From: DAISIL01 sp036822015
Lineage (GTDB): Bacteria; Bacteroidota; Bacteroidia; Cytophagales; Bernardetiaceae
Direction: 5' to 3'
NCBI GenBank assembly: GCA_036822015.1
Contig: DAISIL010000002.1
Location: 52,593-116,592, forward strand
DNA length: 64,000 bases
Made by a program: the position numbers and the translations under genes. Numbering within the stretch: the first letter of the stretch is position 1; the number at the start of each line of letters is the position of its first letter. Of the stretch, positions 8,698 through 20,777 are shown in pieces. A model generated the notes under the pieces. It saw only the letters and a list, made by a program, of their open reading frames with translations, was not told the DNA's origin and ran no database searches.

Positions 8698-9603
8698 ATG
8701 CTAGATATTTCAGAAATAAGAAAGTTTGGTAACATTGAGTTACTCGCCCGCCAGCTTGTCGAGGGTTTTATTACGGGCTTACACAAATCACCCTATCATG
8801 GTTTTTCGGTGGAGTTTGCTGAGCATCGGCTCTACAACACCGGCGAAAGTACCCGCCACCTGGATTGGAAGGTACTTGCTCGGACGGACAAACTGTTTGT
8901 CAAACGCTACGAAGAAGAGACCAATCTCCGAGCGGCTATTCTGCTGGATGTCTCCTCGTCGATGTATTATCCCCAGCCTACGCACAACAAAATCGCCTTT
9001 GGGATCATGGCCGCAGCCACACTGGGCTATATGCTCCAGAAGCAACGCGATGCCGTGGGGCTGTTTACTTTTGCCGAAGAGCTGATGAGCCAAACGGCTG
9101 TAAAGTCTAGCCAAAGCCATCTACGTCAGCTTTTTATACAGCTTCAAGGCTTGCTTGACTCCACTCCTCCCAAGCAACAGCGCACCACGGCCACCCCTGT
9201 CATTCATCAGATGGCCGCCCGTTTGCACCGCCGCTCTTTGGTCATCTTGTTGAGCGACTTACTCGAAACGGAAAGCGATATATCCTCCTTGCTGGCGGCA
9301 CTCCAACACCTCAAGCACCGTCAGCACGAAGTCCTGCTTTTTCATATCCAAGACCAAAGTACGGAGCAAGATTTTGCCTTTTCAGAACGCCCACACCGCT
9401 TTATTGATCTCGAGACAGGGCAAAGTCTCAAGCTCCGCCCTGCCGAAATACGTGCCGAGTACCAACAAAAAGTAAAAGAAAGAATGGAAGAGATAAAATT
9501 GCGTTGCGGAAACTACAAAATTGATCTTATCGAAGTGGATGCTCAAAAAGATATTCGCCAGGTATTGATGCCTTACCTCATCAAACGCACCCGGATGCGT
9601 TAG
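8698..9603 (+). CDS. DUF58 domain protein (MoxR-associated von Willebrand-like)
   Basis: 301 residues from ATG 8698; ATG 8665 is possible but lies directly on the probable promoter box. The DUF58 core GLHKSPYHGFSVEFAEHR, then TGESTRHLDWKVLARTDKLFVKRYEEE, is followed by a vWA-like domain with ILLDVSSSM (metal-ion-dependent adhesion motif DxSxS). Family members usually lie beside a MoxR AAA+ ATPase and BatA/BatB genes; here no moxR is adjacent, and a BatA/B-like protein is 30 kb away. There is no membrane segment, so it is cytoplasmic. Role in the family: chaperone-like partner of MoxR ATPases, probably in envelope or stress functions; precise job unknown. Confidence 0.85.
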   Translation: MLDISEIRKFGNIELLARQLVEGFITGLHKSPYHGFSVEFAEHRLYNTGESTRHLDWKVLARTDKLFVKRYEEETNLRAAILLDVSSSMYYPQPTHNKIAFGIMAAATLGYMLQKQRDAVGLFTFAEELMSQTAVKSSQSHLRQLFIQLQGLLDSTPPKQQRTTATPVIHQMAARLHRRSLVILLSDLLETESDISSLLAALQHLKHRQHEVLLFHIQDQSTEQDFAFSERPHRFIDLETGQSLKLRPAEIRAEYQQKVKERMEEIKLRCGNYKIDLIEVDAQKDIRQVLMPYLIKRTRMR

Positions 9604-9734
9604 GTGAAGGGATATAAAAGCGTATTAAATTGCTGTTACTTTAAGGGTTTGGCCTAATTTTAGACTTTCCTTAGGTGTCATTGTACTATTTCTTGGCTCA
9701 AAATTTTTCGATCAATCCACTACTAGTTACGCCC

Positions 9735-10208
9735 ATGAAAACCACACTATTGCTCTTTCTAGCGGTACTACTGGCCGCCCTTACCATTGTCGGATGCTCT
9801 GACGGACAAGTATTCAAGGACTTTGAAGATGTCAAGCATTTCCGCTGGGAACAAAACGACGTAAAGACCTTCTCCGTTGAGGTCAAGGAAGCCGGCAGCC
9901 ATCGGGTGAGCCTGGCCCTGCGCCACATCACCGAAACTCCCCTTAGCACCGTAACGATGCTGTACACGATCACGGATCCGGCGGGTAACATCACCGAAAA
10001 GGAAGCCACCTTACGGCTGCGCGATGCCGATACAGGGCAGTTGCTGGGAGAAGTAGCCTATCAGTTTACGGATGCTGCCCAGGTCGTGGATGCCCAATGG
10101 ACACCCACCAGTACGGGGGTGTATCGTTTTTCGGTTGCCCACCAGATGCCCGATAACCCCGTCCCGACGATCATGGAGGTTGGCTTGATCGTAGAAAAAA
10201 ATGAATAG
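9735..10208 (+). CDS. Hypothetical lipoprotein
   Basis: 157 residues from ATG 9735 (an upstream in-frame start at 9675 would put 20 extra residues before the signal peptide). The N-terminus MKTTLLLFLAVLLAALTIVGC is a type II signal peptide with the lipobox ending in Cys21. The mature part is rich in beta-type segments, with ITDPAGNITEKEATLRLRD in the middle, and ends in a single folded domain; an Ig-like fold is possible. I do not recognise a family. It lies alone between DUF58 and the convergent response regulator. Confidence 0.7.
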   Translation: MKTTLLLFLAVLLAALTIVGCSDGQVFKDFEDVKHFRWEQNDVKTFSVEVKEAGSHRVSLALRHITETPLSTVTMLYTITDPAGNITEKEATLRLRDADTGQLLGEVAYQFTDAAQVVDAQWTPTSTGVYRFSVAHQMPDNPVPTIMEVGLIVEKNE

Positions 10209-10222
10209 CCGCTGACCTTTCC

Positions 10223-10870
10223 CTACAAGACCATCCCCGATTGTAGGGCAATCTTGACCAGATGGGCTACGTTGCGGGCATGGAGTTTGCGCAGCAGATT
10301 TTTGCGGTAGGTATGTACTGTTTCTGTGCCGATACACAAGCGGTCGGCGATCTCTTTGCTAGATAGTCCATCCACGAGCAGACGCAGCACCTCGAGTTCA
10401 CGTTCGCTGAGGGTGAGGTGCAAGCTGATCGTAGAGTGGGTGTCGGGGGGAGTATCCGTTCGCTTAATCAACGGACTATAATACGTCTCTCCGCTCATCA
10501 CCAGACGCAGCCCCTTCAATAGCTCGGCTTGGCTACCGTCCTTGACCATATACCCATCGGCACCTACTTGTTGGAGCTTGTCGATCAGGCTTGGCTCGAG
10601 GTGCATGGTCAGGAGGGTTATCTTGATGGCGGGTAGCTGGGCTTTGAGGCGGCGGGTAGTTTCGAGGCCATTTAGTCCGGGCATATCAATATCCATCACC
10701 ACCAAATCGGGACACAAGATGGGTACTTTTTGGAGGGCCTCCCAGCCGCTATGTGCCGTTGCGATAACCTCAAAGTCATCCGTTTGTGCGAAGATCATCT
10801 GTAAGCCATCCAGGATCAACTGGTGATCGTCGGTAAGAAAAACTTGATGCTTTTTCACGTCAGCAAGCAT
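10223..10870 (-). CDS. NarL/FixJ-type response regulator
   Basis: 215 residues from ATG 10870 (a TTG 15 bases upstream is also open). An N-terminal receiver domain (VFLTDDHQLILDGL acidic pair; phospho-acceptor Asp in LVVMDIDMPGLNGLE; Lys in MVKDGSQAEL) is followed by a LuxR-type helix-turn-helix: LTLSERELEVLRLLVDGLSS, then KEIADRLCIGTETVHTYRKN. It should bind DNA when phosphorylated. No cognate kinase is adjacent; the hybrid kinase at 14336 carries its own receivers. It is divergent from the PagL-like gene, leaving about 67 bases between the starts. Confidence 0.9.
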   Translation of the reverse strand: MLADVKKHQVFLTDDHQLILDGLQMIFAQTDDFEVIATAHSGWEALQKVPILCPDLVVMDIDMPGLNGLETTRRLKAQLPAIKITLLTMHLEPSLIDKLQQVGADGYMVKDGSQAELLKGLRLVMSGETYYSPLIKRTDTPPDTHSTISLHLTLSERELEVLRLLVDGLSSKEIADRLCIGTETVHTYRKNLLRKLHARNVAHLVKIALQSGMVL

Positions 10871-10937
10871 TTGGCAAAAACTCAACCAAAAGCCGCCGAA
10901 AGGAAACCCTTTTTTGGCTTGGTGTGTTTAGGCTGTG

Positions 10938-12014
10938 ATGAAAAGTTGTTTTTCACTGATTGTCCTTTTTTTGCTGACTGCCCTGGCTCTGGCCCAACCG
11001 CCAGCTCATCACGTGGCGTTCCAGGCACAGTACGGCTTCATCATTCCGCACTCCCAAAGCATCCGTGATGTATCGGGGAGCAACCCCTGGGGCTTGAAAG
11101 TCGATTGGAGTTGGCATTTTAGGAGTGAGGCTGCCTGGCAGTATTGCCAGTGTTTTCCTCGGCTGGGTGTGTCGTTGGAGTATATCAATTTCGGTAACCC
11201 GCAGGTGCTGGGCAATGCCTATCCGGTTTCTTTTTGGGTTGAGCCTGTCTTTGGGGCAGAGCGTCGTTTGAGTGGGGCTTTGCGTTTTGGTTTTGGCTTG
11301 GCTCCCCTTGATCGCATCTATGATCCGATCACGAATCCGGAAAATCTTTTTTATAGCGCACGGGTGAGCTTTTTGCTGTTGGTCAATGCCAACCTCCGCT
11401 ACCGCCTTTCGCCGCGCTGGGCTTTGCAGTTGAGCAGCAACTACAACCACATCTCCAACGGCGGTCTCCGCGAACCCAACAAGGGCATCAACTACCCCAC
11501 CCTTAGTCTTGGGCTAGATTACAGCCTGCGTCCGCAGCCCTTTCCCACCTATCGTCCGACGGGTCGGGCTGTGGTTGCGGATTCGTTGCGGCAGCGTTGG
11601 CAGTTGAGCCTCATGGGTTCGGCACAAAATATCGGTGAACAGACGCGCTACCCGCTCCTGGGGCTGATGCTGCGTTATGGGCGGCGCGTCCGTCCGATGC
11701 ACGGGCTAAGCGTAGGGGCCGAGTGGGTCTGGGATTTCTCCCTTCGGGAACGCCTGCGCCGTGATGATCCAACGAGTAGTGCAGCCTTTGCGCGGGGGGC
11801 TGTGCTGGTGGGGCATGAGTTGTGGCTCGGGCGCTTTGTCTTTACGCAAGACCTGGGCGTATATGTGTATGCCCCTACGCCGGCCCGCGATCCGGTGTAT
11901 CAGCGTTTTGGATTGGATTTTTGGATCAACAGACGCTGGTCGGTGGGCATGAACCTCAAGACGCACCTCCACGTAGCTGATTTTCTGGACTTCCGCCTGG
12001 GCTTCTCCCTTTAA
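10938..12014 (+). CDS. PagL-like/acyloxyacyl hydrolase-family outer-membrane protein
   Basis: 358 residues from ATG 10938. A signal peptide (residues 1-20, LLTALALAQ) is followed by a beta-barrel-like sequence. The segment NYNHISNGG holds the His-x-Ser pair (H171, S173) of the lipid A 3-O-deacylase PagL family, in the context HISNGGLREPNKGIN that is typical of Bacteroidota members. In the PagL enzyme a Glu lies 12 residues after the Ser; here that position is Asn, with a Glu only 6 residues on, so activity is uncertain. The protein is longer than PagL (about 170 residues), with a second half (190-358) that I do not recognise. Probable role: outer-membrane lipid remodelling. Confidence 0.65.
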   Translation: MKSCFSLIVLFLLTALALAQPPAHHVAFQAQYGFIIPHSQSIRDVSGSNPWGLKVDWSWHFRSEAAWQYCQCFPRLGVSLEYINFGNPQVLGNAYPVSFWVEPVFGAERRLSGALRFGFGLAPLDRIYDPITNPENLFYSARVSFLLLVNANLRYRLSPRWALQLSSNYNHISNGGLREPNKGINYPTLSLGLDYSLRPQPFPTYRPTGRAVVADSLRQRWQLSLMGSAQNIGEQTRYPLLGLMLRYGRRVRPMHGLSVGAEWVWDFSLRERLRRDDPTSSAAFARGAVLVGHELWLGRFVFTQDLGVYVYAPTPARDPVYQRFGLDFWINRRWSVGMNLKTHLHVADFLDFRLGFSL

Positions 12015-12033
12015 AAAAACCGTCAAAGACGGT
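12013..12033 (-). terminator. Rho-independent terminator for the TPR-SpoIIE gene
   Basis: A perfect 6-bp stem (ACCGTC/GACGGT, 12019-12024 with 12028-12033) with a short loop is followed, on the minus strand, by seven T. It lies about 20 bases after the stop at 12054, overlapping the end of the PagL-like gene. Confidence 0.75.
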
Positions 12034-12053
12034 CGCCAGACCTCTTTGACACT

Positions 12054-14264
12054 TCAGACCCGCACGCCCAGTACCGTGATGTCGTCGCGCTGCTCGGTGT
12101 CTTGTTGGTGTTGTTTGAGGGTTTCTCGGATGATCTCTGCTTGTTTGGACAGGGGCAAGGGACAGATCAGGCGCAGGAGGTTCTCGAAGCGCATGGAGCC
12201 AAAGCGTTCTAGGTCGGGGTTACTTTGGTCGATGTATCCATCAGAAAGCAGATAGACGATACCGCCCTGGCGGAGGTCAAGTCTCTGGTTATGAAACATT
12301 TTGGTACTTCGTTTGCGCACCCGCCCACCGATGGAGTGCCGATCTCCCCGCAATTTTTTGGGGTTTTGTTGGGCTTGTCCACAATCGAGATAATAGATCG
12401 CCTGCTTGGCACCCGCAAAGACGACGCTGCGCCCCTCAAAGCGGCAGAGGCTGATGTCCATGCCGTCTCGGTTGCTGGTTGTGGTGGAGTGTAGCGTTTT
12501 TTTGATCTCTTGATCGAGGTGAGCCAGGATCATGGCCGGATCGTAGCAGCGCATCTGCTGGACGATTTCGTTGAGGAGCGTATGGGCGATCATGGACATA
12601 AACGCCCCCGGCACGCCATGCCCTGTGCAATCTACGACAGCCAAAAATCGGTAATCCTCCGTAGTATGTTCGGGAATATCCGCTTGATCTACTTGGAGAA
12701 ACCAGTAGAAATCACCCGAAACAATATCCTTCGGCAAGAAGAGCAAAAAACTTTCTGCAAAAGCCGCTTCGATGTCGGATAGGCGCGGGAGCAGCCCGTG
12801 CTGGATGTCCTGGGCATAGCGGATGCTATCGGTGATGTTGTTGTTCTGGCGGCGGTTTTCTGATAGGGTATTTTCGAGGATGACCTGCTGGGCTTGGAGG
12901 CGGTCTTTTTGGGCCTGGATTTCCTCGTTTTGTTGGTGGATGTATTGGTTCTTTTGGCGGAGCTTTTGGTTGGCTTCTTGCTTGATGTAATACCCTCGAT
13001 AGATCAACCCGATCAAGACAAAGCTCATCAAAGTAGCCACGATGAGGAAGTTACGCTGGCGTTGCTGCCGCTGGATTTCGTTTTCTTGCTGTTGGAGTTG
13101 TTGTTGCTGCCACTGGATTTGTTGTCGGTGTTCTTTGATCTGGTAGCGGCTTTCGATCTCACGGGTGTAGCGGATTTGTTCCAGATTGAAGAGGCTGTCC
13201 TTGATCTGAACAAACTGCCGATACACGGCTAGGGCTTGTGCCGTCGCGCCTATTTTTTCGTAAGTCCTGACCATGACTTCGAGTACGTCTTTTTGCAGAT
13301 TGACATCACCGATCTGACGACTGATACGCTGGGCTTCGGTGATTTCGCGGAGGGCTTTGGTGTAGTATTCGTTGCGGAGTTTGCCCAGGCTGCCGCCCAT
13401 GCTAAGGTAGGCATCGGCGCGTTTGGTTTTGGCTAGGGCGATACCGCGCGGCTGATCGAGTTGTTGGTAGATGTCGATGGCTTGTTTGAGCAAGCCGAGG
13501 CCTTGGGCGTACTGCCCCTTAGCGATGTGGATGTTGGCGATGTTGATGTAAGAGGTCGCGATGCCGGAGCGGTTGTTTAGTTTTTCTTTGATGTCCAGGG
13601 ATTGGTAGTGCCAATGGAGTGCCGAGTCGAGTTGGTGCATTTTTTCGTGGATCAGACCGATGTTGTTGTACGAGCTGGCCAGGGCGCGGGTCTGTCCGGT
13701 TTGTTGGCGCAAGGCTACGGCCCGATAAAAGTAAGTCAAGGCTCTGGGGTAGTCCTCCTGGATCGCATGAATGATCCCGATGTTGTTGATGGTCTGGGCG
13801 ATGCCGGGGATATTTTGGAGGGAATCATAGATGTCAAGGGCTTGTTGGTAGTACTGGAGCGTTTGTCCGAGGTCGCCTTGAAGTTCGTAGATGATCCCGA
13901 CGTTGTTGGCCCATCGGGCTTGCATCTCGGGGGTGTTGAGGTGTTGTCGGGCTTGCTCAAAGTAATCGAGGGCGGCGATATAGTCGCTTTTCCCACGAAA
14001 GATTACCCCGATTTGGAGGAGAGCTTCGGCCGTACCGTTGGTGTGTTGCAGCGACTGGGAGAGCGTCAAGGCGCTGTTGGCGTAAGCCAGGGCGGTATCG
14101 GGGGTGTTGTCGCGGAAGGCATCGGAGAGCAGCAGGAGTAATCTTACTTTGGTGGTATCTTTTTGGGGATGCTGGCTTAGGGCTACCCGCAGGCTATCGG
14201 CGTAGGGATGCGACCAAAGCCCCACGATGGGAAAAAGCCATAAAAAAACGATCCAACGGAGCAT
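12054..14264 (-). CDS. TPR-repeat sensor with SpoIIE-type (PP2C-like) phosphatase domain
   Basis: 736 residues. A signal peptide or anchor (1-18) is followed by about seven TPR repeats (residues 35-370; several NNIGIIH-type helices), a coiled coil, a membrane segment near 403-423 (FLIVATLMSFVLIGLIYRG), a second coiled coil with HQQNEEIQAQKDRLQAQQ, and a C-terminal SpoIIE domain from about 480. The metal-binding PP2C motifs are present: LPKDIVSGDFYWF, VVDCTGHGVPGAFMSMI, DGMDISLC, LLSDGYIDQ and RDDITVLGV. TPRs are predicted in the periplasm and the phosphatase in the cytoplasm. Such enzymes usually dephosphorylate a STAS-type anti-anti-sigma protein; none is encoded nearby. Two paralogous phosphatase domains lie at 29329 and 53988. 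Confidence 0.9.
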   Translation of the reverse strand: MLRWIVFLWLFPIVGLWSHPYADSLRVALSQHPQKDTTKVRLLLLLSDAFRDNTPDTALAYANSALTLSQSLQHTNGTAEALLQIGVIFRGKSDYIAALDYFEQARQHLNTPEMQARWANNVGIIYELQGDLGQTLQYYQQALDIYDSLQNIPGIAQTINNIGIIHAIQEDYPRALTYFYRAVALRQQTGQTRALASSYNNIGLIHEKMHQLDSALHWHYQSLDIKEKLNNRSGIATSYINIANIHIAKGQYAQGLGLLKQAIDIYQQLDQPRGIALAKTKRADAYLSMGGSLGKLRNEYYTKALREITEAQRISRQIGDVNLQKDVLEVMVRTYEKIGATAQALAVYRQFVQIKDSLFNLEQIRYTREIESRYQIKEHRQQIQWQQQQLQQQENEIQRQQRQRNFLIVATLMSFVLIGLIYRGYYIKQEANQKLRQKNQYIHQQNEEIQAQKDRLQAQQVILENTLSENRRQNNNITDSIRYAQDIQHGLLPRLSDIEAAFAESFLLFLPKDIVSGDFYWFLQVDQADIPEHTTEDYRFLAVVDCTGHGVPGAFMSMIAHTLLNEIVQQMRCYDPAMILAHLDQEIKKTLHSTTTSNRDGMDISLCRFEGRSVVFAGAKQAIYYLDCGQAQQNPKKLRGDRHSIGGRVRKRSTKMFHNQRLDLRQGGIVYLLSDGYIDQSNPDLERFGSMRFENLLRLICPLPLSKQAEIIRETLKQHQQDTEQRDDITVLGVRV

Positions 14265-14335
14265 ACCGCCTAGTTCTTGTTTGTTTCTTGAACAAGATAC
14301 TAACTTTTTGGTATTTTCCTGATGCCGTGATACCC

Positions 14336-18160
<3,825 letters not shown>

Positions 18161-18186
18161 GGCCAAACGTCTTGTGCGTTTTTGAT

Positions 18187-18194
18187 TATCTTTG
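18187..18194 (+). promoter_or_regulatory. -7 box (TATCTTTG) three bases before the FG-GAP gene ATG
   Basis: Exact TAnnTTTG match ending three bases before the ATG at 18198. If the start point lies at the usual distance the transcript would begin at or next to the ATG, i.e. be leaderless. Confidence 0.55.
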
Positions 18195-18197
18195 GAG

Positions 18198-19250
18198 ATG
18201 AAGCTATCAAATATCTTGCTTAGTTGGATGCCACGGCGTATTTTTTTTGTGGCAGGGCTTATAGGATGGCTCCTCGCGTGTCAGGAAAAGACCACCGAAA
18301 GGCCCGCTGAAGTTGTCCGCCCGCCGCTTTTTCGGGTGGCCAGCACCCTTCAGCTGCCTGCCCAGCCCCTCGGGCTTGCTGTCGCGGACATGAACAACGA
18401 TGGCTTCCCCGAGATCATCGCCCTACACCAAAAGGGGATCAGTTATTGGACAAACAACCGCCAACTGACTTTCCAACAAGCCTTTGGCATCCCAGAGGGT
18501 CTCCAGTCCTTTGCCCTCACGCTGGCCGATCTCGACGGCGACGGATACCTGGACATCTTCGCCCCCCCGTATCTGCTCCACAACCGCCGCGATCATACGT
18601 TTGGCCCCAACACTGATATCCAGGGGCTGCCTTCGGATGCCTGTACGGTGCCTTTCGGATTTTTTGACCTGGACAAAGACGGCGATCTGGACTTTCAATC
18701 CGGCAGCCGTACCTGGCAACGCCACCACAACCAGTTCCGAGAACAAGACCTACCCCGCCTTTCGCTGTCGCCCTACCTCTATCTAGACGCAACTCTCAAC
18801 GGATCAGGGGATGCTCTGGCTATCAAAAATAAGCAGGTTACCTCTGATTCTTATCGGTTTTTGGGAGATAATCTAGCTTTTCTGGTAGCTGCTGATCTCG
18901 ACCGCGATGGAGACCCCGACCTGGTAGCCCTCGATGCCGACGGCAAGCTGCACATTCACCAAAACCGCGCCCGCGAGCAATACCCCCAACACCACTACCT
19001 GCGCCTGCGCCTGATCGGTAGCCCGAGCAACTACCACAGTATCGGGGCCCGAGTTCGGATCGGGACACAGACCTACGAGAACCTCCCCCAAACACCCTTT
19101 GGGATGCAGCCGCCCCTCCTGCACCTCGGACTCGGCACCTCCCAGAGCATCGAACAGATTCAAGTCCAGTGGCCCGACGGGCGGACTCTCGTCCTGGAAA
19201 ACATCCGAGCCAACCAAGACCTCACCCTTCACCAAAACCACGCCCAATGA
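18198..19250 (+). CDS. FG-GAP/VCBS-repeat lipoprotein with ASPIC/UnbV C-terminus
   Basis: 350 residues from ATG 18198. The signal sequence ends in a lipobox (GWLLACQEK; Cys29). FG-GAP-like repeats with calcium-type loops follow: DMNNDGFPEI, DLDGDGYLDI, DLDKDGDLDF and DRDGDPDLV. They are calcium-binding blades of a beta-propeller. The C-terminus (SIGARVRIGTQTY, then QWPDGRTLVLENI) is an ASPIC/UnbV domain, the combination found in CRTAC1-like proteins. The protein is expected on the cell surface or in the outer-membrane periplasmic leaflet; the ligand is unknown. It overlaps pheA by four bases, an odd functional neighbour. Confidence 0.87.
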   Translation: MKLSNILLSWMPRRIFFVAGLIGWLLACQEKTTERPAEVVRPPLFRVASTLQLPAQPLGLAVADMNNDGFPEIIALHQKGISYWTNNRQLTFQQAFGIPEGLQSFALTLADLDGDGYLDIFAPPYLLHNRRDHTFGPNTDIQGLPSDACTVPFGFFDLDKDGDLDFQSGSRTWQRHHNQFREQDLPRLSLSPYLYLDATLNGSGDALAIKNKQVTSDSYRFLGDNLAFLVAADLDRDGDPDLVALDADGKLHIHQNRAREQYPQHHYLRLRLIGSPSNYHSIGARVRIGTQTYENLPQTPFGMQPPLLHLGLGTSQSIEQIQVQWPDGRTLVLENIRANQDLTLHQNHAQ

Positions 19251-20098
19251 CCCCCACAGTCTCCCATCGTGTTGCCATTCAAGGCATCAAGTCTTCCTTC
19301 CATGAGCAAGCCGCCCAACAACTTTTTGCAGGTCATGCCCTGGAGATCATCCCTTGTTTTTCGTTTCGGCAAGTGGCCCAGACGCTCAAGGCAGATGCGG
19401 CCGACTATGCCGTTCTGGCCATCGAAAACTCTATCGCCGGAAGCATCCTGGGCAACTACCGCCTCATCCAGGATTATCATTTCAAGATCGTAGGGGAACT
19501 TTACGTACATATCCAGATGAACCTGATGGCCTTGCCTGGTACGCCCCTGGAGGCCATCCAAAGCGTCTATTCGCATCCCATCGCTTTGCAGCAGTGTGCC
19601 GAGTACCTCCACACCCTTCCCGATGTCCAGCTCATCGACTGGCAAGATACCGCCTCGGCTGCCCACATGATCCATGAACGCCAACGACACGATGCCGCTG
19701 CCGTAGCCGGCAAAGCGGCCGCAGAGGAGTATGGACTGGAGATCATTGCCCCGCGTATCGAAACGAACAAACAAAACTTCACCCGATTTTTGCTGCTCTC
19801 CAAAAGCTTATCCGATACGCCAGACTTCGACAAAGCCTCTATTTCCTTTCGCCTGGGGTCTGGCGTAGGGGAGCTAGCCGAGGTGCTGACGGCCATCGCT
19901 CGTCATGGCATCAACCTAACGAAGGTGCAATCCGTCCCCGTGATTGGTAAGCCCTCCGAGTACACCTTTTATCTTGATCTGGTTTGGGAGGAAAACACGG
20001 GCGACTATGCGGGGGCTTTGGAGGCTGTTTTGCGGCGCGTTTCGAGTTTGTCTTTGCTGGGCGAGTACAAAAAAGCACAAATGCGTTATGAAGGCTAA
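19247..20098 (+). CDS. pheA: Prephenate dehydratase
   Basis: 283 residues from the ATG at 19247, coupled by ATGA to the gene before; upstream in-frame Met 19169 lies in that gene. Converts prephenate to phenylpyruvate for phenylalanine synthesis. Visible: VAIQGIKSSFHEQAA at the start; AVLAIENSIAGSI; the catalytic TRF motif in NKQNFTRFLLLSK; and a C-terminal ACT domain (VLTAIARHGINLTKVQSVP). In enteric enzymes the ACT phenylalanine-sensing motif is ESRP; here it is QSVP, so feedback control may differ. No fused chorismate mutase: it is a monofunctional enzyme. The next gene begins 11 bases before the stop. Confidence 0.93.
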   Translation: MTPTVSHRVAIQGIKSSFHEQAAQQLFAGHALEIIPCFSFRQVAQTLKADAADYAVLAIENSIAGSILGNYRLIQDYHFKIVGELYVHIQMNLMALPGTPLEAIQSVYSHPIALQQCAEYLHTLPDVQLIDWQDTASAAHMIHERQRHDAAAVAGKAAAEEYGLEIIAPRIETNKQNFTRFLLLSKSLSDTPDFDKASISFRLGSGVGELAEVLTAIARHGINLTKVQSVPVIGKPSEYTFYLDLVWEENTGDYAGALEAVLRRVSSLSLLGEYKKAQMRYEG

Positions 20099-20777
20099 GT
20101 GCTTTGTTTTTTGTTGGTTATGGATGATCGGCTGCGGGCTGGTAGCTGCCCAGGATATTGGTATCAATGTCCATTACGCTTACACCGATGCCCTGTACTG
20201 GCAGTCTATCGTGCGGGCCCACAACACCACCCGAGAGCAACTCCCGGACTTGCGGCACGCCTACGGTTTTGGGGTAGATATGGGTTTTGCGTTGAGTTAT
20301 CGGCTGCGGCTCTTGCCTGAAATCAACTACCAACGGCTAGGCAGTTCCAATGCCCTGACGGAGCTAAGCCAGCAATACCTCGGCGCGTTTGTGCATCTGC
20401 AACTGTACCCTTTTGGTTTCGGGACACAACTTCACTGCCCTACTTTTGGGCAAGTGCCGTATGGGCGTAGCCCGCAAAGTGGTTTTTTTCTGCGCTTTTC
20501 GGTGGGAGGGCAGACGCTGTGGGCGCGTACCCGTCGCGATGGACAGCAAACCACCTCCCCACGCACCCAAACGGCCAGCATAGGGTTGGGCATGGGCTAC
20601 GACTGGATGCCCTCCGAGCGCATTTCCTTGACCCCCATCTTGCATTTGCGCTATCACCCCGACCTGCGCATCTCGGATTACGACAAGGCCATCACCGGAA
20701 CGGAAGTTTTGAACCTCCGCAACAGCGATGAAGTCTTGATGTTTGGCTGTGTGTTGCGTTTGGCTTACATCCTTTAG
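20088..20777 (+). CDS. Hypothetical outer-membrane beta-barrel protein
   Basis: 229 residues from ATG 20088, which overlaps the pheA stop by 11 bases. Signal peptide MKAKCFVFCWLWMIGCGLVAAQ with likely cleavage after VAA; the Cys at 16 is inside the hydrophobic core and is unlikely to be a lipobox. The mature part has alternating hydrophobic residues and many aromatic residues at strand ends, ending LRLAYIL, in keeping with a small outer-membrane barrel. No catalytic motif seen. Its stop converges with argF' with 4 bases overlapping. Confidence 0.6.
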   Translation: MKAKCFVFCWLWMIGCGLVAAQDIGINVHYAYTDALYWQSIVRAHNTTREQLPDLRHAYGFGVDMGFALSYRLRLLPEINYQRLGSSNALTELSQQYLGAFVHLQLYPFGFGTQLHCPTFGQVPYGRSPQSGFFLRFSVGGQTLWARTRRDGQQTTSPRTQTASIGLGMGYDWMPSERISLTPILHLRYHPDLRISDYDKAITGTEVLNLRNSDEVLMFGCVLRLAYIL

